A DNA stretch of 55,283 nucleotides from Planctomycetota bacterium (GCA_027619595.1 JAQCHP010000015.1:1-55283), one strand, 5' to 3'; shown: positions 26,918-38,500, counted from the stretch's first letter. Numbers and translations: made by a program. The notes: generated by a model from the letters alone, not told the origin.

Positions 26918-27919
26918 TCAGGCTTGCGTGTAATTATCCGCATCCAAACATAGATCCGCACAACCGGCAGCTACGTCCCACCAAGGACCGAAATGGCCGC
27001 CGCCGTCAAGCAACTTGGGCCCAGTACTGTAAAGGTCGAAAGATGTAGCATTGATCCTCCGATATATGAACGATTTCTCAGTAAACGGGTCGTGCGGCAA
27101 CTCTGCAAAAGGTTGCGGCGTTAGTGACGACAGACGGTTGGGAATCGATCCGGAGGTGGCATGACATTCTCGAATCGCCAGGTCAACTGCCAGCAAACGC
27201 ATCAACGCTAGAATGTGGCAATCGCCGTCTGACTGCATCTTGCGGAAATCCGATTTCGGAAGATCGGACATTTGTTGCAATAGTTGACGAACCGCCATCT
27301 GCTCCTCCTCCGACACTCCGCATTCTTCGGGATCGTCCATTTTAAGTGACATAAAGTCAAAGGTTTTGTCTTCGTAGCCAACGGCGATTTCCCAATCTCG
27401 ATCCCGCGCAACAACGTCGACAAATGATTCCCGTTCGGCTTCGAGGCGGTGCAGTTCGTCTATTACCAGGCGACGTGCGCTATGGTCAATTTTGGTCCGA
27501 ATCTTGCGTAGAATGTCCATCGCAATTCCCGAAAACCCAATTCCGACATTAAGACTAACCACCAATCCGCCGCGGCGAACCGCATTTGCCAGTTCGAGAA
27601 TATCAATATTGATCCGAGCAGCGGTGCGAAGGTCGTTTCTGGATGCCGCCAACCTCGCTTCGGCACGAAAGGCACGTGCGAGGTTTCTCAAGTGCAACAA
27701 GTGATCACAATGCTTGGCGAAAAACGCTTCTTCGTAGCGAAGGGACACGACGCATGTTGGTCCCAAGACGCGTCGGGCTGATTCGAGCGCGCCTTCATTC
27801 TGGATCAATAGTTCGGATGCAGTAGAAGCGTGAGACGCGTCGATGCGGGCAAGAGTATCGATGTCGGTAAGACGTGCCGCTGATTCAACCAGTGCTTCAT
27901 AGGGTGTGGTTGTCATCAT
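26918..27919 (-). CDS. Uncharacterised protein with C-terminal DPF...LYSTGP motif
   Basis: About 333 aa if it starts at the Met-Met at 27919; the frame is open to 28060. I do not recognise a catalytic domain. The sequence is mostly predicted helix (for example HLLHLRNLARAFRAEARLAASRNDLRTAARINIDILELA). The C-terminus reads PHDPFTEKSFIYRR and FDLYSTGPKLLDGGGHFGPWWD, a pattern shared by many planctomycete proteins that often also carry membrane anchors. No signal peptide is evident with this start. It lies in the minus-strand accessory block without a detectable attC beside it. Confidence 0.6.
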   Translation of the reverse strand: MMTTTPYEALVESAARLTDIDTLARIDASHASTASELLIQNEGALESARRVLGPTCVVSLRYEEAFFAKHCDHLLHLRNLARAFRAEARLAASRNDLRTAARINIDILELANAVRRGGLVVSLNVGIGFSGIAMDILRKIRTKIDHSARRLVIDELHRLEAERESFVDVVARDRDWEIAVGYEDKTFDFMSLKMDDPEECGVSEEEQMAVRQLLQQMSDLPKSDFRKMQSDGDCHILALMRLLAVDLAIRECHATSGSIPNRLSSLTPQPFAELPHDPFTEKSFIYRRINATSFDLYSTGPKLLDGGGHFGPWWDVAAGCADLCLDADNYTQA

Positions 27920-28157
27920 GGTATCACCATAGCAACAGAACATTATGGCTCCCGGGGACCGAGCCTTTGACACCGGCCTCCCAATAAACTCCGCCAAGCT
28001 CTCCCGTACGTCCGACTGTTCGGCGGCACGAGGACGGTGCAAATCATCGCGGTCAGCCAATTATGCTATGGGAATCGTACCGGAGGTGATTCTCCAGGGC
28101 AATCCTTCCGCGATTGCTCGCACCACGGCTCAGCCTCATTCCGTCCGCTCAATTGTC

Positions 28158-28258
28158 TCACAGAGACACAAAGACACCGAGACTGAGAAAGAATGGCACC
28201 GGCAAGGCGAAGACGCTTCGCGTCGTACGTGGACCTCTTCCCTCCGTATCTCCGTGTG
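28158..28258. repeat. Repeat C, copy 1 (CACAGAGACACAAAGA hairpin)
   Basis: TCACAGAGACACAAAGACAC on the left and TCCGTATCTCCGTGTGA on the right form an imperfect hairpin with an 60-base loop. A second copy is at 41180-41294. Similar CACGGAGACAC-type palindromes are common in environmental bacterial genomes. It occupies most of the 405-base gap (27920-28324) between two minus-strand genes, where I see no coding potential. Confidence 0.65.
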
Positions 28259-28324
28259 AATCGCTCGGCTGGTCGGTTTTGACGGATCGACAGCTCGGAT
28301 GCAATTGACTGTTGGTCGCCATCC

Positions 28325-29197
28325 CTATTCGATTGTCGCGAATCGGGCCACATAATGCCACACCTTTTTCAAATCGTCGTGTGAATATTGCCCGGATGCG
28401 ACGGCAATGCCGATGACTGCCGGTGTGATCCAGCCGTCAACGGCGATGGTCGCAGCCAATTCCACAAACCGCTGGCCACGATACTCTGGGAATTGACGTG
28501 CGGTGGCGACCGAGATACGAAATCCAGAGTGCCATTCAATACAAACGGGCAATTTGTGCGCAGCCGCCTCAACTTGCGTTCCGATATAGCAAGGGTCAAG
28601 CACTAGTGCCTCCACGTCCTGTGTCAGACAAACCGGCCCATGCACGTGTGCCTCGATGTAGCGATCAAGTTCATCACAGGTATCGGAATCGCAAGCTTCC
28701 ATCAGTCCCATGTGTGACGCGTTTCCGAAATGTTGCGGTTCGAAAACGCTGTCGGGGTAGCAGAACGTGGTCCGGTGGAGTACGTGAGCAGCCAGTCGGA
28801 AGTGGGAAGATCCGAATCGTGGTGATCCGCCCACAGATTGCCGCCGGTAATTGAGCGCCCCGTATTTGGGTCGCCGGGACGGTGATTCGAGGTCATATGC
28901 GCCCGAGAAGATCCGACTCTCCCATCGCCAACGATCTCCGCCCTCGAATGCGGTCAATCCGCCGTTGCTGGTTCGCGTTTCGAACTGGGACCGTAGTAAC
29001 CCGTCCGTTGCTAAAACCACTAGCAACGCCGAATCGCCGGCCTTGCGGTCTGGATGGAAGTTCACTGTTACGCGCCACGTCGGGTCGATCGAAGGTCCTA
29101 ACGCGCATCTGGCGACAGCTGACAGTGCATTGAACTCTGGCGACGCAGGAAGCGGCGTCCACATAGAGACTCTTCGCAGTACTTTGCCGACGAACAT
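28325..29197 (-). CDS. DUF3626-like protein
   Basis: A 290-aa protein. It resembles DUF3626 in VTVNFHPDRK, the SQFETRTSNGGLTAFEGGDR block, RRPKYGALNYRRQSVGGSPRFGSSHF and AHVHGPVCLTQDVEALVLDP. The match rests on memory of the family pattern. The many conserved Arg, Asp and His suggest an enzyme, but no activity is known to me. It is the first (most 5') gene of the minus-strand accessory block and starts 50 bases from repeat B copy 2. No attC was found at its 3' end. Confidence 0.65.
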   Translation of the reverse strand: MFVGKVLRRVSMWTPLPASPEFNALSAVARCALGPSIDPTWRVTVNFHPDRKAGDSALLVVLATDGLLRSQFETRTSNGGLTAFEGGDRWRWESRIFSGAYDLESPSRRPKYGALNYRRQSVGGSPRFGSSHFRLAAHVLHRTTFCYPDSVFEPQHFGNASHMGLMEACDSDTCDELDRYIEAHVHGPVCLTQDVEALVLDPCYIGTQVEAAAHKLPVCIEWHSGFRISVATARQFPEYRGQRFVELAATIAVDGWITPAVIGIAVASGQYSHDDLKKVWHYVARFATIE

Positions 29198-29248
29198 CTG
29201 GGTTCAGGTGGTCGTGTGACTTGCCTATGGGGAAACGCTATTAGCAGA

Positions 29249-29365
29249 ACCAAAGACAGTCTTTGTTTTGGGGAAGGTTGGGCAGCCTAGGGGAAATTTC
29301 TTCGACGGCAAAATCACCCATTTACACCAAGTCACCGAGAAACAAAGACTGCCTCCTTGTCTTTT
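29249..29365 (+). repeat. Repeat B, copy 2
   Basis: Nearly identical to copy 1, with the same inverted ends (ACCAAAGACAGTCTTTGTTT and AAACAAAGACTGCCTCCTTG). Immediately to its right the base composition changes to the GC-rich island and a gene fragment begins, so this copy marks the left edge of the nitrate island. Confidence 0.85.
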
Positions 29366-29684
29366 CTGGGCAAGGCTCGAGCGGAACGAGCGGCTGTGGA
29401 ACGATCTCTGCTTCTTGTTCCGCAGGGACTCCTCGCGGGCGATGGAGGAGCTCGCTCAGGCCCTGATCGAGGAGCGGAAGCAGCAGGCGCAGTTGATCGC
29501 GCATCGACTGGAGGGACAGCTTGGCAATTTCGAGGCCCGCGCCGCGGTGGAAACGGCCGCACGGTTGGCCGGCGCAGTGGCCGAGGGAGACTACGCGGCG
29601 GCCGGCGCGCGGCACGCGGAACTGGCGGCGGAAATCCGCCGGCTGGAAGAGACACTGCGAGACTGGCGGGCCGAAACCTTGTAG
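29366..29684 (+). pseudogene. Truncated coiled-coil/HPt-like gene fragment
   Basis: A GC-rich reading frame of about 105 codons starts at the repeat B edge and ends in TAG. It reads RNERLWNDLCFLFRRD then AMEELAQALIEERKQQ, LIAHRLEGQLGNFEARAAVE and RRLEETLRDWRAETL. The spacing AHRLEGQLGNF looks like the histidine-phosphotransfer signature HxLKGSxGNF, but the Lys and Ser are replaced. The 5' part is missing, with repeat B at the break, so this is likely a remnant. A helical coiled-coil protein is the other possibility. Confidence 0.5.
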
Positions 29685-29716
29685 TACAGAGTACAGAGTA
29701 CGGAGTACGGAGTACG
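29683..29716. repeat. 7-bp tandem repeat (AGTACRG)
   Basis: About five copies of a 7-bp unit (AGTACAG, then AGTACGG) follow the stop of the fragment directly. Such AGTAC arrays are scattered in planctomycete genomes and can vary in copy number. Confidence 0.7.
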
Positions 29717-29738
29717 AATCCGTTCTCACCGGGCGAGC

Positions 29739-31100
29739 CTACGCCCGCGCCTGCTCCAGTTCCAGCGTAAGCCGCCCACCTGCGATTGGGGCACTTTCCA
29801 GCAGGTCGCTGTCGGGAGCCATCTTCGGCGCCGGGCCCAGGGCCAACACGGCCAGCGAGCACATCACCACGCCGAATCCTAACACCAGGAACCTCGCGGG
29901 CCAGTCGGCCGACATTCCGCCCAGAAAGAGCGCGGCCGACACGGCGCCCACATTTCCCCCCGCGCCCACAATGCCCGCCACCGAACCCAACGCACGAGGA
30001 TTGAGGAACGGCACCACCGAATAGGTCGCCCCGTTCGACATCTTCACGAACAGGCCCGTCAGCAGCATCACGGGGATCGCCAACTCGATCCGGCGGCACT
30101 GCGAAAAAAGCATCAGAGTCAGCCCCTCGCAGAACAGCGCGATGAACAGCCAGGTGACGCGCCCCTTGAGGGACCAGCTCTTGCCGAACCAGTCGGCGAT
30201 GTAGCCCCCCAGCGCCCGCGCGAACAGATTCATCATCCCAAAGGCGCCGGCCGCCCAGCCGGCCGCCGTCAGGGACAGGCCAAACTGATCGACAAAATAC
30301 GTGTGGGCCACGTTGTCCAGCGTCAGCTCGATGCCAAAGCACGCACCATAGGCCACAGCCAACAGCCACACGCGGTAGTCTCGGCAGGCTTGCCAGAAGA
30401 GGCCCTTTTGCGAAGCCTTCGCGGCAAGTTGCCCGCGGCTCCGCAACTCGGCGAAGTTCCCCGCGGGCGTGTCCTGTGTGAACCACCGATAGGCAATCCC
30501 CATGGCGAAGCAGAGTGCGCCGGCCACGAACATCGCCAGCCGCCAGCTCCAGGCCTCGCTCAGTCCCAGCACGCCCACAAACAGGGCGAACATCGCCGGC
30601 ATGGCGAACTGCACCACTCCGCCCCCCAGATTTCCCCATCCGGCCCCGGTGGCGTTGGCCGTCCCCACGCAGTTGGGAGCAAACATCAGCGACGTGTGGC
30701 ATTGCGTCACGACAAACGAGGCCCCGATCACGCCGATCAGCAGTCGGAAGAGCAGGAACGTCTCGAAGCGGTCGGCCAGGCCGACCAGCATGACGGGGAC
30801 CGACCCCAGAATGAGGAGCCAGCTGTAGGTCAGCCGCGGCCCGATCCGATCGCAGAGCCAGCCGATCAGCAGCCGGGCGAAAACCGTCGCCGCCACCGAG
30901 CCCGCCAGGCACCAGCGAACCTGCTCGCCTGTGAGTTGCAGCTCGGACCGCACGACCGTCATCAACGGCGCGAGCCCGAACCACGCGAAGAAGCACAAGA
31001 AGAAGGCCATCCACGAGAGGTGAAAGGCTCGCATCTGCGGCGTGTTGAAACGGAGCAACTCGATCTTGGTGGACTTTTCGGCCGAGGCAGCAGAGGGCAT
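29739..31100 (-). CDS. NarK/NasA-type nitrate transporter (MFS)
   Basis: About 453 aa from the ATG at 31100 (MPSAASAEKST); the frame is open to 31175. It has about 12 hydrophobic segments. LSWMAFFLCFFAWFGLAPLM opens the first helix as in nitrate/nitrite porters. RIGPRLTYSW and RALGGYIADWFGKSW are the MFS loop motifs, and a Gly-rich LGGGVVQFAMPAMF lies mid-protein. It most likely imports nitrate for the reductases encoded divergently on the plus strand. The divergent arrangement shares a 294-base control region containing a palindrome at 31318. Confidence 0.9.
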   Translation of the reverse strand: MPSAASAEKSTKIELLRFNTPQMRAFHLSWMAFFLCFFAWFGLAPLMTVVRSELQLTGEQVRWCLAGSVAATVFARLLIGWLCDRIGPRLTYSWLLILGSVPVMLVGLADRFETFLLFRLLIGVIGASFVVTQCHTSLMFAPNCVGTANATGAGWGNLGGGVVQFAMPAMFALFVGVLGLSEAWSWRLAMFVAGALCFAMGIAYRWFTQDTPAGNFAELRSRGQLAAKASQKGLFWQACRDYRVWLLAVAYGACFGIELTLDNVAHTYFVDQFGLSLTAAGWAAGAFGMMNLFARALGGYIADWFGKSWSLKGRVTWLFIALFCEGLTLMLFSQCRRIELAIPVMLLTGLFVKMSNGATYSVVPFLNPRALGSVAGIVGAGGNVGAVSAALFLGGMSADWPARFLVLGFGVVMCSLAVLALGPAPKMAPDSDLLESAPIAGGRLTLELEQARA

Positions 31101-31317
31101 GAGAAGCCTTGGGGTGGGCGAAGCAGGAGGGCTTTTTTTGATCCCTGTGGACCAAAACTGGCCACGGGATCGCATTTTCAGGTCGATCTCCCGAACGCAA
31201 ACGCTGTGCCACTAGGCAATCGGGCGAGCCCATTTGCTCGATCCACTCCGAAGGGCGCGCCATCTTGCGGAAACGGGGGACGTGTCAGGTCCTCGGCGCG
31301 CACTGCCAGCATTTCGC

Positions 31318-31336
31318 ATGCACACTCTTTGTGCAT
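31318..31336. promoter_or_regulatory. Candidate operator in the divergent nitrate promoter region
   Basis: ATGCACACTCTTTGTGCAT is a 19-base dyad with 7-base arms (ATGCACA/TGTGCAT). It lies between the transporter and the ferredoxin-fusion gene, and is the only strong dyad I see in that gap. It could bind a dimeric regulator controlling both directions. Which regulator is unknown. Confidence 0.35.
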
Positions 31337-31394
31337 CGGTTGCGCGGCCGCGCGGCACGAGGCATCCGGGGCGCGAGGCGACTAAGAGATCACA

Positions 31395-33266
31395 GTGAGC
31401 GCGAAAGACGAATACCGCCCCATTCCTCGCGATCCAAGTACGACGCAGAGGACAGTATTCGTCCACTTGCCCCTCGGAAAACGAGGTATGGCATTTGCAT
31501 TGAGTCCTTCTGCTTTGTTCTCGTTTCTGGGTTCACGCGTGTCATCACTTACCCTCAATATCATCGAAGCGCCCACCCGCCATGGGGACTCTCCTTCCAA
31601 AGACCTGCTCGGCGCTCTCTTGCGCGAGCAGCAGGCCACGGCCGTCGAGCGGTTCTCCCGTTGGCACGAGACCGAGGATTGTGCTCCGGCCAACGAGCAC
31701 CTGTATCGCGAGCTGATTCCCCTTTCGCTCCCCGGTCCGGGGGAGCAGTACGCCTTCGAGGTGGACCTCGACTCCTGTAGCGGCTGCAAGGGGTGCGTGG
31801 TCGCCTGTCACAACCAGAATGGCCTGGAGCCCGACGAGGTCTGGCGATCGGTCGGACTGTTGCACGGCGGGTCGAGCGCGCTCCCCGTGATCCAGCACGT
31901 CACCACCGCCTGCCACCATTGCCTCGAGCCGGCCTGTCTCGAAGGTTGCCCGGTCGATGCCTATGAGAAGGACCCCGTGACGGGGATCGTGCGGCACCTC
32001 GACGATCAATGCTTCGGCTGCCAGTACTGCATTTTGAAGTGCCCGTACGACGTGCCGAAGTACAGCCACTCGAAGGGGATCGTCCGCAAGTGCGACATGT
32101 GCCACCAGCGGCTGGCGGTCGGCGAGGCCCCCGCCTGCGTGCAGGCCTGTCCGAATCATGCCATCCGCATTCGCGTGGTGAACCTGCAGGAGACGGCCGA
32201 CACGGCCGAGGCGAACCTGTTTCTGCCCGGCGCGCCGGAGCCCCGCTACACGCTGCCGACCACGGTCTACAAGACCAAGAAGCCCCTCCCTGCGAACCTG
32301 CTGCCGGCCGATTACTTCGCGGCCGCTCCGCAGAGTGCGCATTGGCCTTTGGTGCTGATGCTGATCTTCACGCAGATGTCCGTGGGAGCGTTCGTCATCG
32401 AGCAACTGCTGGCCGACGGGCTGTTGTTCGCGCTGGGCGCCTCGCCCGACTTCAACGCGACGACGCGGGCCGTTCACCTCCCGGCGGCTTTCGTGCTGGG
32501 CATGACGGGGCTGGCGGCTTCGGTGTTCCATCTGGGCCGCCCTTGGCTGGCCTACCGCGCGATCCTCGGCTGGCGCAAGTCGTGGATCAGCCGCGAAGCG
32601 CTGGCGTTCGGGGCGTTCGCGGGGCTGGCTTCGCTGTATGCAGCTCTTCCGCTCTCCCCCTTCGGATTGGACCTTCCCGACCTGTGGGAGCGGCGGCTCG
32701 GCCTGGCCGTGTCGGTGAGCGGCATCGCCGGGGTCGCCTGCTCGGTGATGGTCTACGCCAGCACGCGCCGGCCTTGCTGGGGCGGAGGCTACACGGGCCT
32801 GAAGTTCGGGCTGTCGTGCGTTCTGTTGGGCATCCCCGTGGCCTTGCTGATTGAGATGGCCGCCGCGGCATGGTCGCAGGACGCCGCGCAGAACGACGCA
32901 GTGCGGCAGTCTGTCTCGCGGCTGTGCGGCTGGCTCGTGTTTGCCAGCCTCGTCAAGCTCTCCGCCGAAGGAGCTGTGTTCGCCTGGCTCCGCTCGCGGC
33001 AGATGACCCCCTTCAAGAGGACGGCCCTCTTGCTCGCCGGCGAACTGGCCCCGACCACCATGAAGCGGTTCCTGCTGGGGACGATGGGCGGGGTCGTTCT
33101 CCCCGGTGTCCTCTGGTCCTATGCTTCGTCTCCATTCGATCCCTTGTCGGCCATGCTGGCCGTGGTGCTGATCCTGCTGACGCTGTTGGCCGGCGAGATC
33201 CTGGAGCGGCAATTGTTCTTCACGGCGTCCGTGGCGCCCAAGATGCCCGGAGCACCCGCCGGATGA
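31395..33266 (+). CDS. DmsB-DmsC type fusion: Fe-S ferredoxin plus membrane anchor
   Basis: A 623-aa fusion (start uncertain: GTG at 31395; GTG at 31539 is likelier, since the first 48 codons lack the island's GC bias). The N-terminal half carries four [4Fe-4S] Cys groups ([58 protein letters not shown]). The C-terminal half has about eight membrane helices like the DmsC/NrfD-type quinol-oxidising anchors. It probably takes electrons from the quinone pool to the adjacent nitrate reductase. Its stop overlaps the next ATG by four bases (ATGA), so the two are translationally coupled. Confidence 0.82.
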   Translation: MSAKDEYRPIPRDPSTTQRTVFVHLPLGKRGMAFALSPSALFSFLGSRVSSLTLNIIEAPTRHGDSPSKDLLGALLREQQATAVERFSRWHETEDCAPANEHLYRELIPLSLPGPGEQYAFEVDLDSCSGCKGCVVACHNQNGLEPDEVWRSVGLLHGGSSALPVIQHVTTACHHCLEPACLEGCPVDAYEKDPVTGIVRHLDDQCFGCQYCILKCPYDVPKYSHSKGIVRKCDMCHQRLAVGEAPACVQACPNHAIRIRVVNLQETADTAEANLFLPGAPEPRYTLPTTVYKTKKPLPANLLPADYFAAAPQSAHWPLVLMLIFTQMSVGAFVIEQLLADGLLFALGASPDFNATTRAVHLPAAFVLGMTGLAASVFHLGRPWLAYRAILGWRKSWISREALAFGAFAGLASLYAALPLSPFGLDLPDLWERRLGLAVSVSGIAGVACSVMVYASTRRPCWGGGYTGLKFGLSCVLLGIPVALLIEMAAAAWSQDAAQNDAVRQSVSRLCGWLVFASLVKLSAEGAVFAWLRSRQMTPFKRTALLLAGELAPTTMKRFLLGTMGGVVLPGVLWSYASSPFDPLSAMLAVVLILLTLLAGEILERQLFFTASVAPKMPGAPAG

Positions 33267-35509
33267 GCACCGCGGCCAAGAAAGAATCGATGTGGAACGC
33301 GTTCCCCGGCCTGCTCCACGGCCTCGCGCGCCAGCACGACGGTTCCCTCACGCGCGACCTGGTGCAGAATCCCGGCGGCTTCGGCCTGGGGCAGGTGCCG
33401 GCGAAACAGACGCCCGACGCGGTGACCTCGATGGTCTGCGGCTTCTGCTCGACGGGCTGCGGTCTGAACATCCATCTGCGCGAAGGGCAGGCGATCAGCC
33501 TGACCCCCACGGTCGAATACCCCGTGAACGTCGGCATGGCCTGCCCCAAGGGCTGGGAGTCCCTGGCGGTTCTGGCGGCCGACGACCGGGCGACGCAACC
33601 GCTGCTGCGCGACGAGCGCGGCCGGCGGCAGCCCGTCGATTGGCCGACCGCCCTGGCAACCTTCACTCAACGGATGCGGGCGGTGCAGGAGCGGCACGGG
33701 CCCCACTCCACCGCGTTCTTGAGCACGGGGCAGATCGCCACCGAAGAGATGGCCTATCTCGGCAGCCTTGCCAAGTTCGGCATGGGCATGCTGCATGGAG
33801 ACGGCAACACGCGGCAGTGCATGGCCACGTCGGTGGTGGCCTACAAGCAGGCGTTCGGCTTCGACGCCCCGCCCTACACCTACGACGACTTCGAGCAGTC
33901 GGACGTGATCGTGCTCGTCGGCTCGAACTTGTGCATCGCCCATCCCATCCTGTGGCAGCGGATCTGCCGCAACAAACGGCAGCCCAAGATCGTCGTCATC
34001 GATCCGCGCAAGACCGAAACGGCCATGTCGGCCACGCACCATCTGCCGCTGAAACCCAAGAGCGACCTGACGCTGTTCTACGGCCTGGCGCACCTGCTGA
34101 TCCGCGAGAGCTGGACGAAGCCCGAGTATATCGCCGCCCACACGAACGGCTTTGACGAGTTCCGCGAGCATGTCGCGGCTTTCACGCCCCAGCGCGTCGC
34201 GGCCGCCACGGGCATCGACGCCGAGACGCTGTTGGCCACCGCCCGGCTAATCCACGAGGGAGAGCGGGTGTCGTTCTGGTGGACGATGGGGGTGAACCAG
34301 AGCTACGAGGGGGTCCGCGCCGCGCAGGGGCTGATCAACCTGGCCCTCATGACCGGGAACATCGGCCGGCCGGGAACCGGGGCCAACTCGATCACGGGCC
34401 AGTGCAACGCCATGGGCTCGCGGCTCTTCAGCAACACGACGAACCTGCTGGGTGGCCGCGACTTCACCAACCCGGAGCATCGGCAGCGCGTGGCCGAGGT
34501 CCTCTCGATCGACCCCGGCAAGATCCCCGACCAGCCCAGTTGGGCCTACGACCAGATCATCGAGGGGATCCTCAAGGGGAAGATCTGCGGGCTATGGGTC
34601 GTGGCCACCAACCCGGCCCATTCCTGGATCAACCAGAACATGGTCCGCGATGTCCTCTCGCGGCTGGAGTTTCTGGTCGTGCAGGACATGTATCACTCGA
34701 CCGAGACCGCGGTCATGGCCGATCTCCTCCTGCCGGCGGCCGCCTGGGGAGAGAAGGAAGGAACGCTGATCAACTCCGAGCGCCGCTTCGGCTTGATCAA
34801 AAAGGTCGCGCGGGCCCCGGGCCAGGCCCTGTCCGATTTCTCGATCTTCCGCCTGATCGCCGAGGAGTGGGGCTGCGGAGAAATGTTCCGCAACTGGACC
34901 GAGCCCGAGGCCGTCTTCCAGTCGATGAAGGAGCTCTCGCGCGGGCAGCCGTGCGACATCACGGGTATCCGCGATTACCTGGAGCTCGATGCGCGGGGCG
35001 GAGTGCAGTGGCCATGCCCCGATCACGCTCCAGAGGCCGAGCAACAGCGCCGCCTGTTTGCCGACGGGCGGTTCTTCCACAACGACGGCAAGGCCCGCTT
35101 CGTCTTCGATCCCCCCGCGGAGATGCCTGAGCCGCCCAACGCCCGCTATCCGCTCCTGCTACTCACGGGCCGCGGCACCGCTGCGCAGTGGCACACGCAG
35201 ACCCGGACCGCCAAGAGCCCTGTCCTTCGCAAGCTCTATCCGGGCGGCGTGTACCTGGAGATCAATCCGGCCGACGCCCGCAAGTACGGCGTGCGGCCCA
35301 ATCAGATGGTCATGGTTGAGTCGCAGCGCGGCAAGCTCTCGGCCAAGGCCTTTGTGACCCACTCGGTGCAGCCGGGGCAGGTGTTCCTGCCCATGCACTA
35401 CGAACCGGTGAATCGCTTGACGCTGGCGCACTTCGATCCGCACTCGCGCCAGCCCTCCTACAAGAACTGCGCCGTATCGGTCCGCCCCGCGGAAGCGCAC
35501 GGCGGATGA
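33263..35509 (+). CDS. nasA: Assimilatory nitrate reductase catalytic subunit
   Basis: About 748 aa. The N-terminal [4Fe-4S] site is [18 protein letters not shown] with the fourth Cys in GMACPKGW. The molybdopterin-binding body follows with [23 protein letters not shown] and [20 protein letters not shown], then [12 protein letters not shown]-type sequence. The C-terminal cofactor-binding domain contains [18 protein letters not shown] and [11 protein letters not shown]. Unlike some NasA proteins there is no C-terminal [2Fe-2S] domain. It reduces nitrate to nitrite in the cytoplasm; no Tat signal is visible. It overlaps both neighbours by four bases. Electrons probably come from the DmsB-DmsC-type fusion upstream. 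Confidence 0.9.
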   Translation: MSTAAKKESMWNAFPGLLHGLARQHDGSLTRDLVQNPGGFGLGQVPAKQTPDAVTSMVCGFCSTGCGLNIHLREGQAISLTPTVEYPVNVGMACPKGWESLAVLAADDRATQPLLRDERGRRQPVDWPTALATFTQRMRAVQERHGPHSTAFLSTGQIATEEMAYLGSLAKFGMGMLHGDGNTRQCMATSVVAYKQAFGFDAPPYTYDDFEQSDVIVLVGSNLCIAHPILWQRICRNKRQPKIVVIDPRKTETAMSATHHLPLKPKSDLTLFYGLAHLLIRESWTKPEYIAAHTNGFDEFREHVAAFTPQRVAAATGIDAETLLATARLIHEGERVSFWWTMGVNQSYEGVRAAQGLINLALMTGNIGRPGTGANSITGQCNAMGSRLFSNTTNLLGGRDFTNPEHRQRVAEVLSIDPGKIPDQPSWAYDQIIEGILKGKICGLWVVATNPAHSWINQNMVRDVLSRLEFLVVQDMYHSTETAVMADLLLPAAAWGEKEGTLINSERRFGLIKKVARAPGQALSDFSIFRLIAEEWGCGEMFRNWTEPEAVFQSMKELSRGQPCDITGIRDYLELDARGGVQWPCPDHAPEAEQQRRLFADGRFFHNDGKARFVFDPPAEMPEPPNARYPLLLLTGRGTAAQWHTQTRTAKSPVLRKLYPGGVYLEINPADARKYGVRPNQMVMVESQRGKLSAKAFVTHSVQPGQVFLPMHYEPVNRLTLAHFDPHSRQPSYKNCAVSVRPAEAHGG

Positions 35510-38500
35510 CCGACGGACTCCTGCCTTTCGTCCCACCCACCCAAGACCCGCCCATGATTCTTTCCAAAATCACCCCGCCCCTCAAAACCGTCGTGGTCAT
35601 CGGCAACGGCATGGTCGGCCAACGCTTCTGCGAGAAGCTGGTCGAGTTCGATACGGACAGCGCCTATCGCATCGTGACCTTCTGCGAGGAGCCGCGGGCG
35701 GCCTACGACCGGGTGGGGCTGACCTCGTTCTTCACCCATCGCGACGCCGAGAAGCTGATGCTGGCGCGCCTCGACTGGTACCGCGAGCAGGGGATCGACC
35801 TGCACATCGGCGACCGCGCGGTGAAGATCGACCGCACGGAGCAGGTCGTGATCTCGGAGAAGGGGATCAAAACCCGCTACGACGCGGTCGTGCTGGCGAC
35901 CGGCTCCTTCCCCTTCGTGCCCCAGGTGCCGGGCATCAAGAACCGCGGCGTGTTCGTGTACCGCACGATCAATGACCTGGAGAAGATCCTGGCCTACGCC
36001 CAGGGAGTAAAGCGCTGCGCGGTGATCGGCGGCGGGCTGTTGGGTCTGGAGGCCGCCAAGGCCGCCTACGACCTGGGGCTGGAGACGCACGTCGTCGAGT
36101 TCGCCCCGCGGCTGATGCCCCGCCAGGTCGACGACGCCGGAAGCCGCGTGCTGGTGAAGAAGATCGAATCGCTGGGCGTGAAGGTGTACCTCAACAAGGG
36201 AACCAAAGAGGTGCTGGGGGAGAGCCAGGTCGAAGGGATCCTATTCAACGACGGCGAGACGCTCCCGGTCGAAATGATCATCGTCTCGGCCGGCATCCGC
36301 CCCCGCGATGAACTGGCCAAGGAGTGCGGCGTGGCGGTCGGTGAACGGGGGGGGGTGCTGATCGACGGCAAGCTCCAGACGTCGGACCCGTCGATCTATG
36401 CCATCGGCGAAGTGGCGCTGCATGCGGGCATGATCTACGGCCTGGTGGCCCCCGGGTACGACATGGCCGAGATCGCCGCCGCGCGGCTCACGGGGACCGA
36501 GCGAGTCTTCGAAGGAGCCGATCTGTCGACCAAGCTCAAGCTGATGGGTGTCGACGTGGCCAGCTTCGGCAACTACGAAGCCAAGCCGGAACAGGCGACC
36601 GCGCTGGTCTACGAAGATCCCTTCCGCGGGTTGTATAAGAAGCTCCTCTTCTCGCACGACGGCCAAAAGCTGATCGGCGGAGTGCTGGTCGGGGATGCCG
36701 CAGACTACGGCACGCTGGCGGCCTACGCGAAAAGCCGTCAAAAACTCCCCTGCCACGCCGGCGAGCTGATGATTCCCCCCGGCGACAAAGCCGCGGGCGC
36801 GGGCGGCGGGCCGGCGCTCCCCGATTCGGCCCAGGTCTGCTCGTGCAACAACGTCAGCAAGGGGCAGCTTTGCCAGGCGATCCGCGAGAAGGGTCTCACG
36901 ACTCTGGGAGCGGTGAAGAGCTGCACCAAGGCCGGCACCGGCTGCGGTGGCTGCGTGCCGCTGGTCACCGATTTGCTCAACAAGGAGCTCGCCGCCAGCG
37001 GCAAGACGGTCCTCAAGCATCTGTGCGAGCACTTTCCGCACAGCCGGCAGGAGCTGTTCGAGATCGTCAAGATCAAGAAGATCCACTCGTTCGACGAGCT
37101 GATCGCCTCGCACGGCAAAGGCGCCGGCTGCGAAGTCTGCAAGCCGGCCGTGGCTTCGATCCTGGCCAGCCTGTGGAACGAGCACATCCTGGATCGCAAC
37201 CACCAGACGCTCCAGGACACGAACGACCGCTTCCTGGCCAACATGCAGCGAGGCGGGCTGTACTCGATCGTTCCGCGCGTCCCCGGCGGAGAGATCACGC
37301 CCGACCAGTTGATCGCACTGGGGCGCGTGGCCAAGAAGTACAACCTCTACTCCAAGATCACCGGCGGGCAGCGGGTCGACCTGTTTGGGGCGCAGGTTCA
37401 CCAGTTGCCCGACATCTGGGAGGAGCTGATCGCCGCCGGGTTCGAGAGCGGGCACGCCTATGGCAAGGCGCTGCGAACGGTGAAGAGCTGCGTGGGGAGC
37501 ACCTGGTGCCGCTACGGCGTGCAGGATTCGGTCGGCTTCGCCATCCGGGTCGAGCAGCGCTACCGCGGGCTCCGCGCGCCCCACAAGCTGAAAGGGGCGG
37601 TCTCGGGCTGCGTCCGCGAGTGCGCCGAGGCGCAGGGCAAGGACTTCGGGCTGATTGCCACTGAGAAGGGATACAATCTTTACGTGTGCGGCAACGGGGG
37701 GGCCAAGCCGCGGCACGCCGACCTGCTGGCCGGTGACCTGGACGAGGCAACGGCACTCAAGTACCTCGACCGGTTCCTGATGTACTACATCCAGACGGCC
37801 GACCGGCTGACCCGGACCAGTGTCTGGCTGGAGAACATGGAGGGGGGCATTGGCGCCCTCCGCGCGGTGATCGTCGAGGACAAGCTGGGGATTGCCGACG
37901 AGCTGGAGAGCCAGATGCAGTTCCTGGTCGACACGTACAAGTGCGAATGGGCCGAGGTCGTGAACGACCCTGCCCGGCGGAAGCTCTTCCGGCAGTTCGT
38001 GAACACGGATGAGACCGAGGTCGGCATCGAGATCGTCACGGAGCGCGGCCAGAACCGCCCCGCCGACTGGCCGAAGGACGGAGTCGAATTCAAATCCGGC
38101 GAGCCTTCCGTGGCCGAGCTGCATCAGCTCACGCTTCCGCAGACGGACCGGCCCAAACCGAAGGCCCGCACGGAGAACGCCAAGCCGGAGTGGGTGAAGG
38201 TGGGCGTGGTCGAGGACTTCCCTTACGAGGGCGGGGCCGCGATCAAGTACGGCGACACGCAGATCGCCGTCTTCCGAGCCACGGACGAGCAGTGGTACGC
38301 CACGCAGAACATGTGCCCGCACAAACGGGCGTTCGTCCTCTCGCGCGGCATCGTCGGCACCGCGGGCGAGATCCCCAAGGTGGCCTGCCCGCTCCACAAG
38401 AAGACCTTCTCGCTTCAGGACGGCAGTTGTCTTTCCGGCGAGGACTATTCGGTGAAAGTCTTCCCGGTGGAGGTTCGCACGGGGGACGTCTATCTGCTGT

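Noticed and set aside
29332-31263. Long minus-strand frame overlapping the nitrate transporter
   Set aside because: It is out of frame with the membrane helices and its translation is low-complexity Arg/Gly.
31545-33212. Long minus-strand frame opposite the DmsB-DmsC fusion
   Set aside because: Same cause; the opposite strand has clear Fe-S motifs and this one has none.
33119-34171. Minus-strand frame opposite nasA
   Set aside because: GC-rich shadow frame without a recognisable domain.
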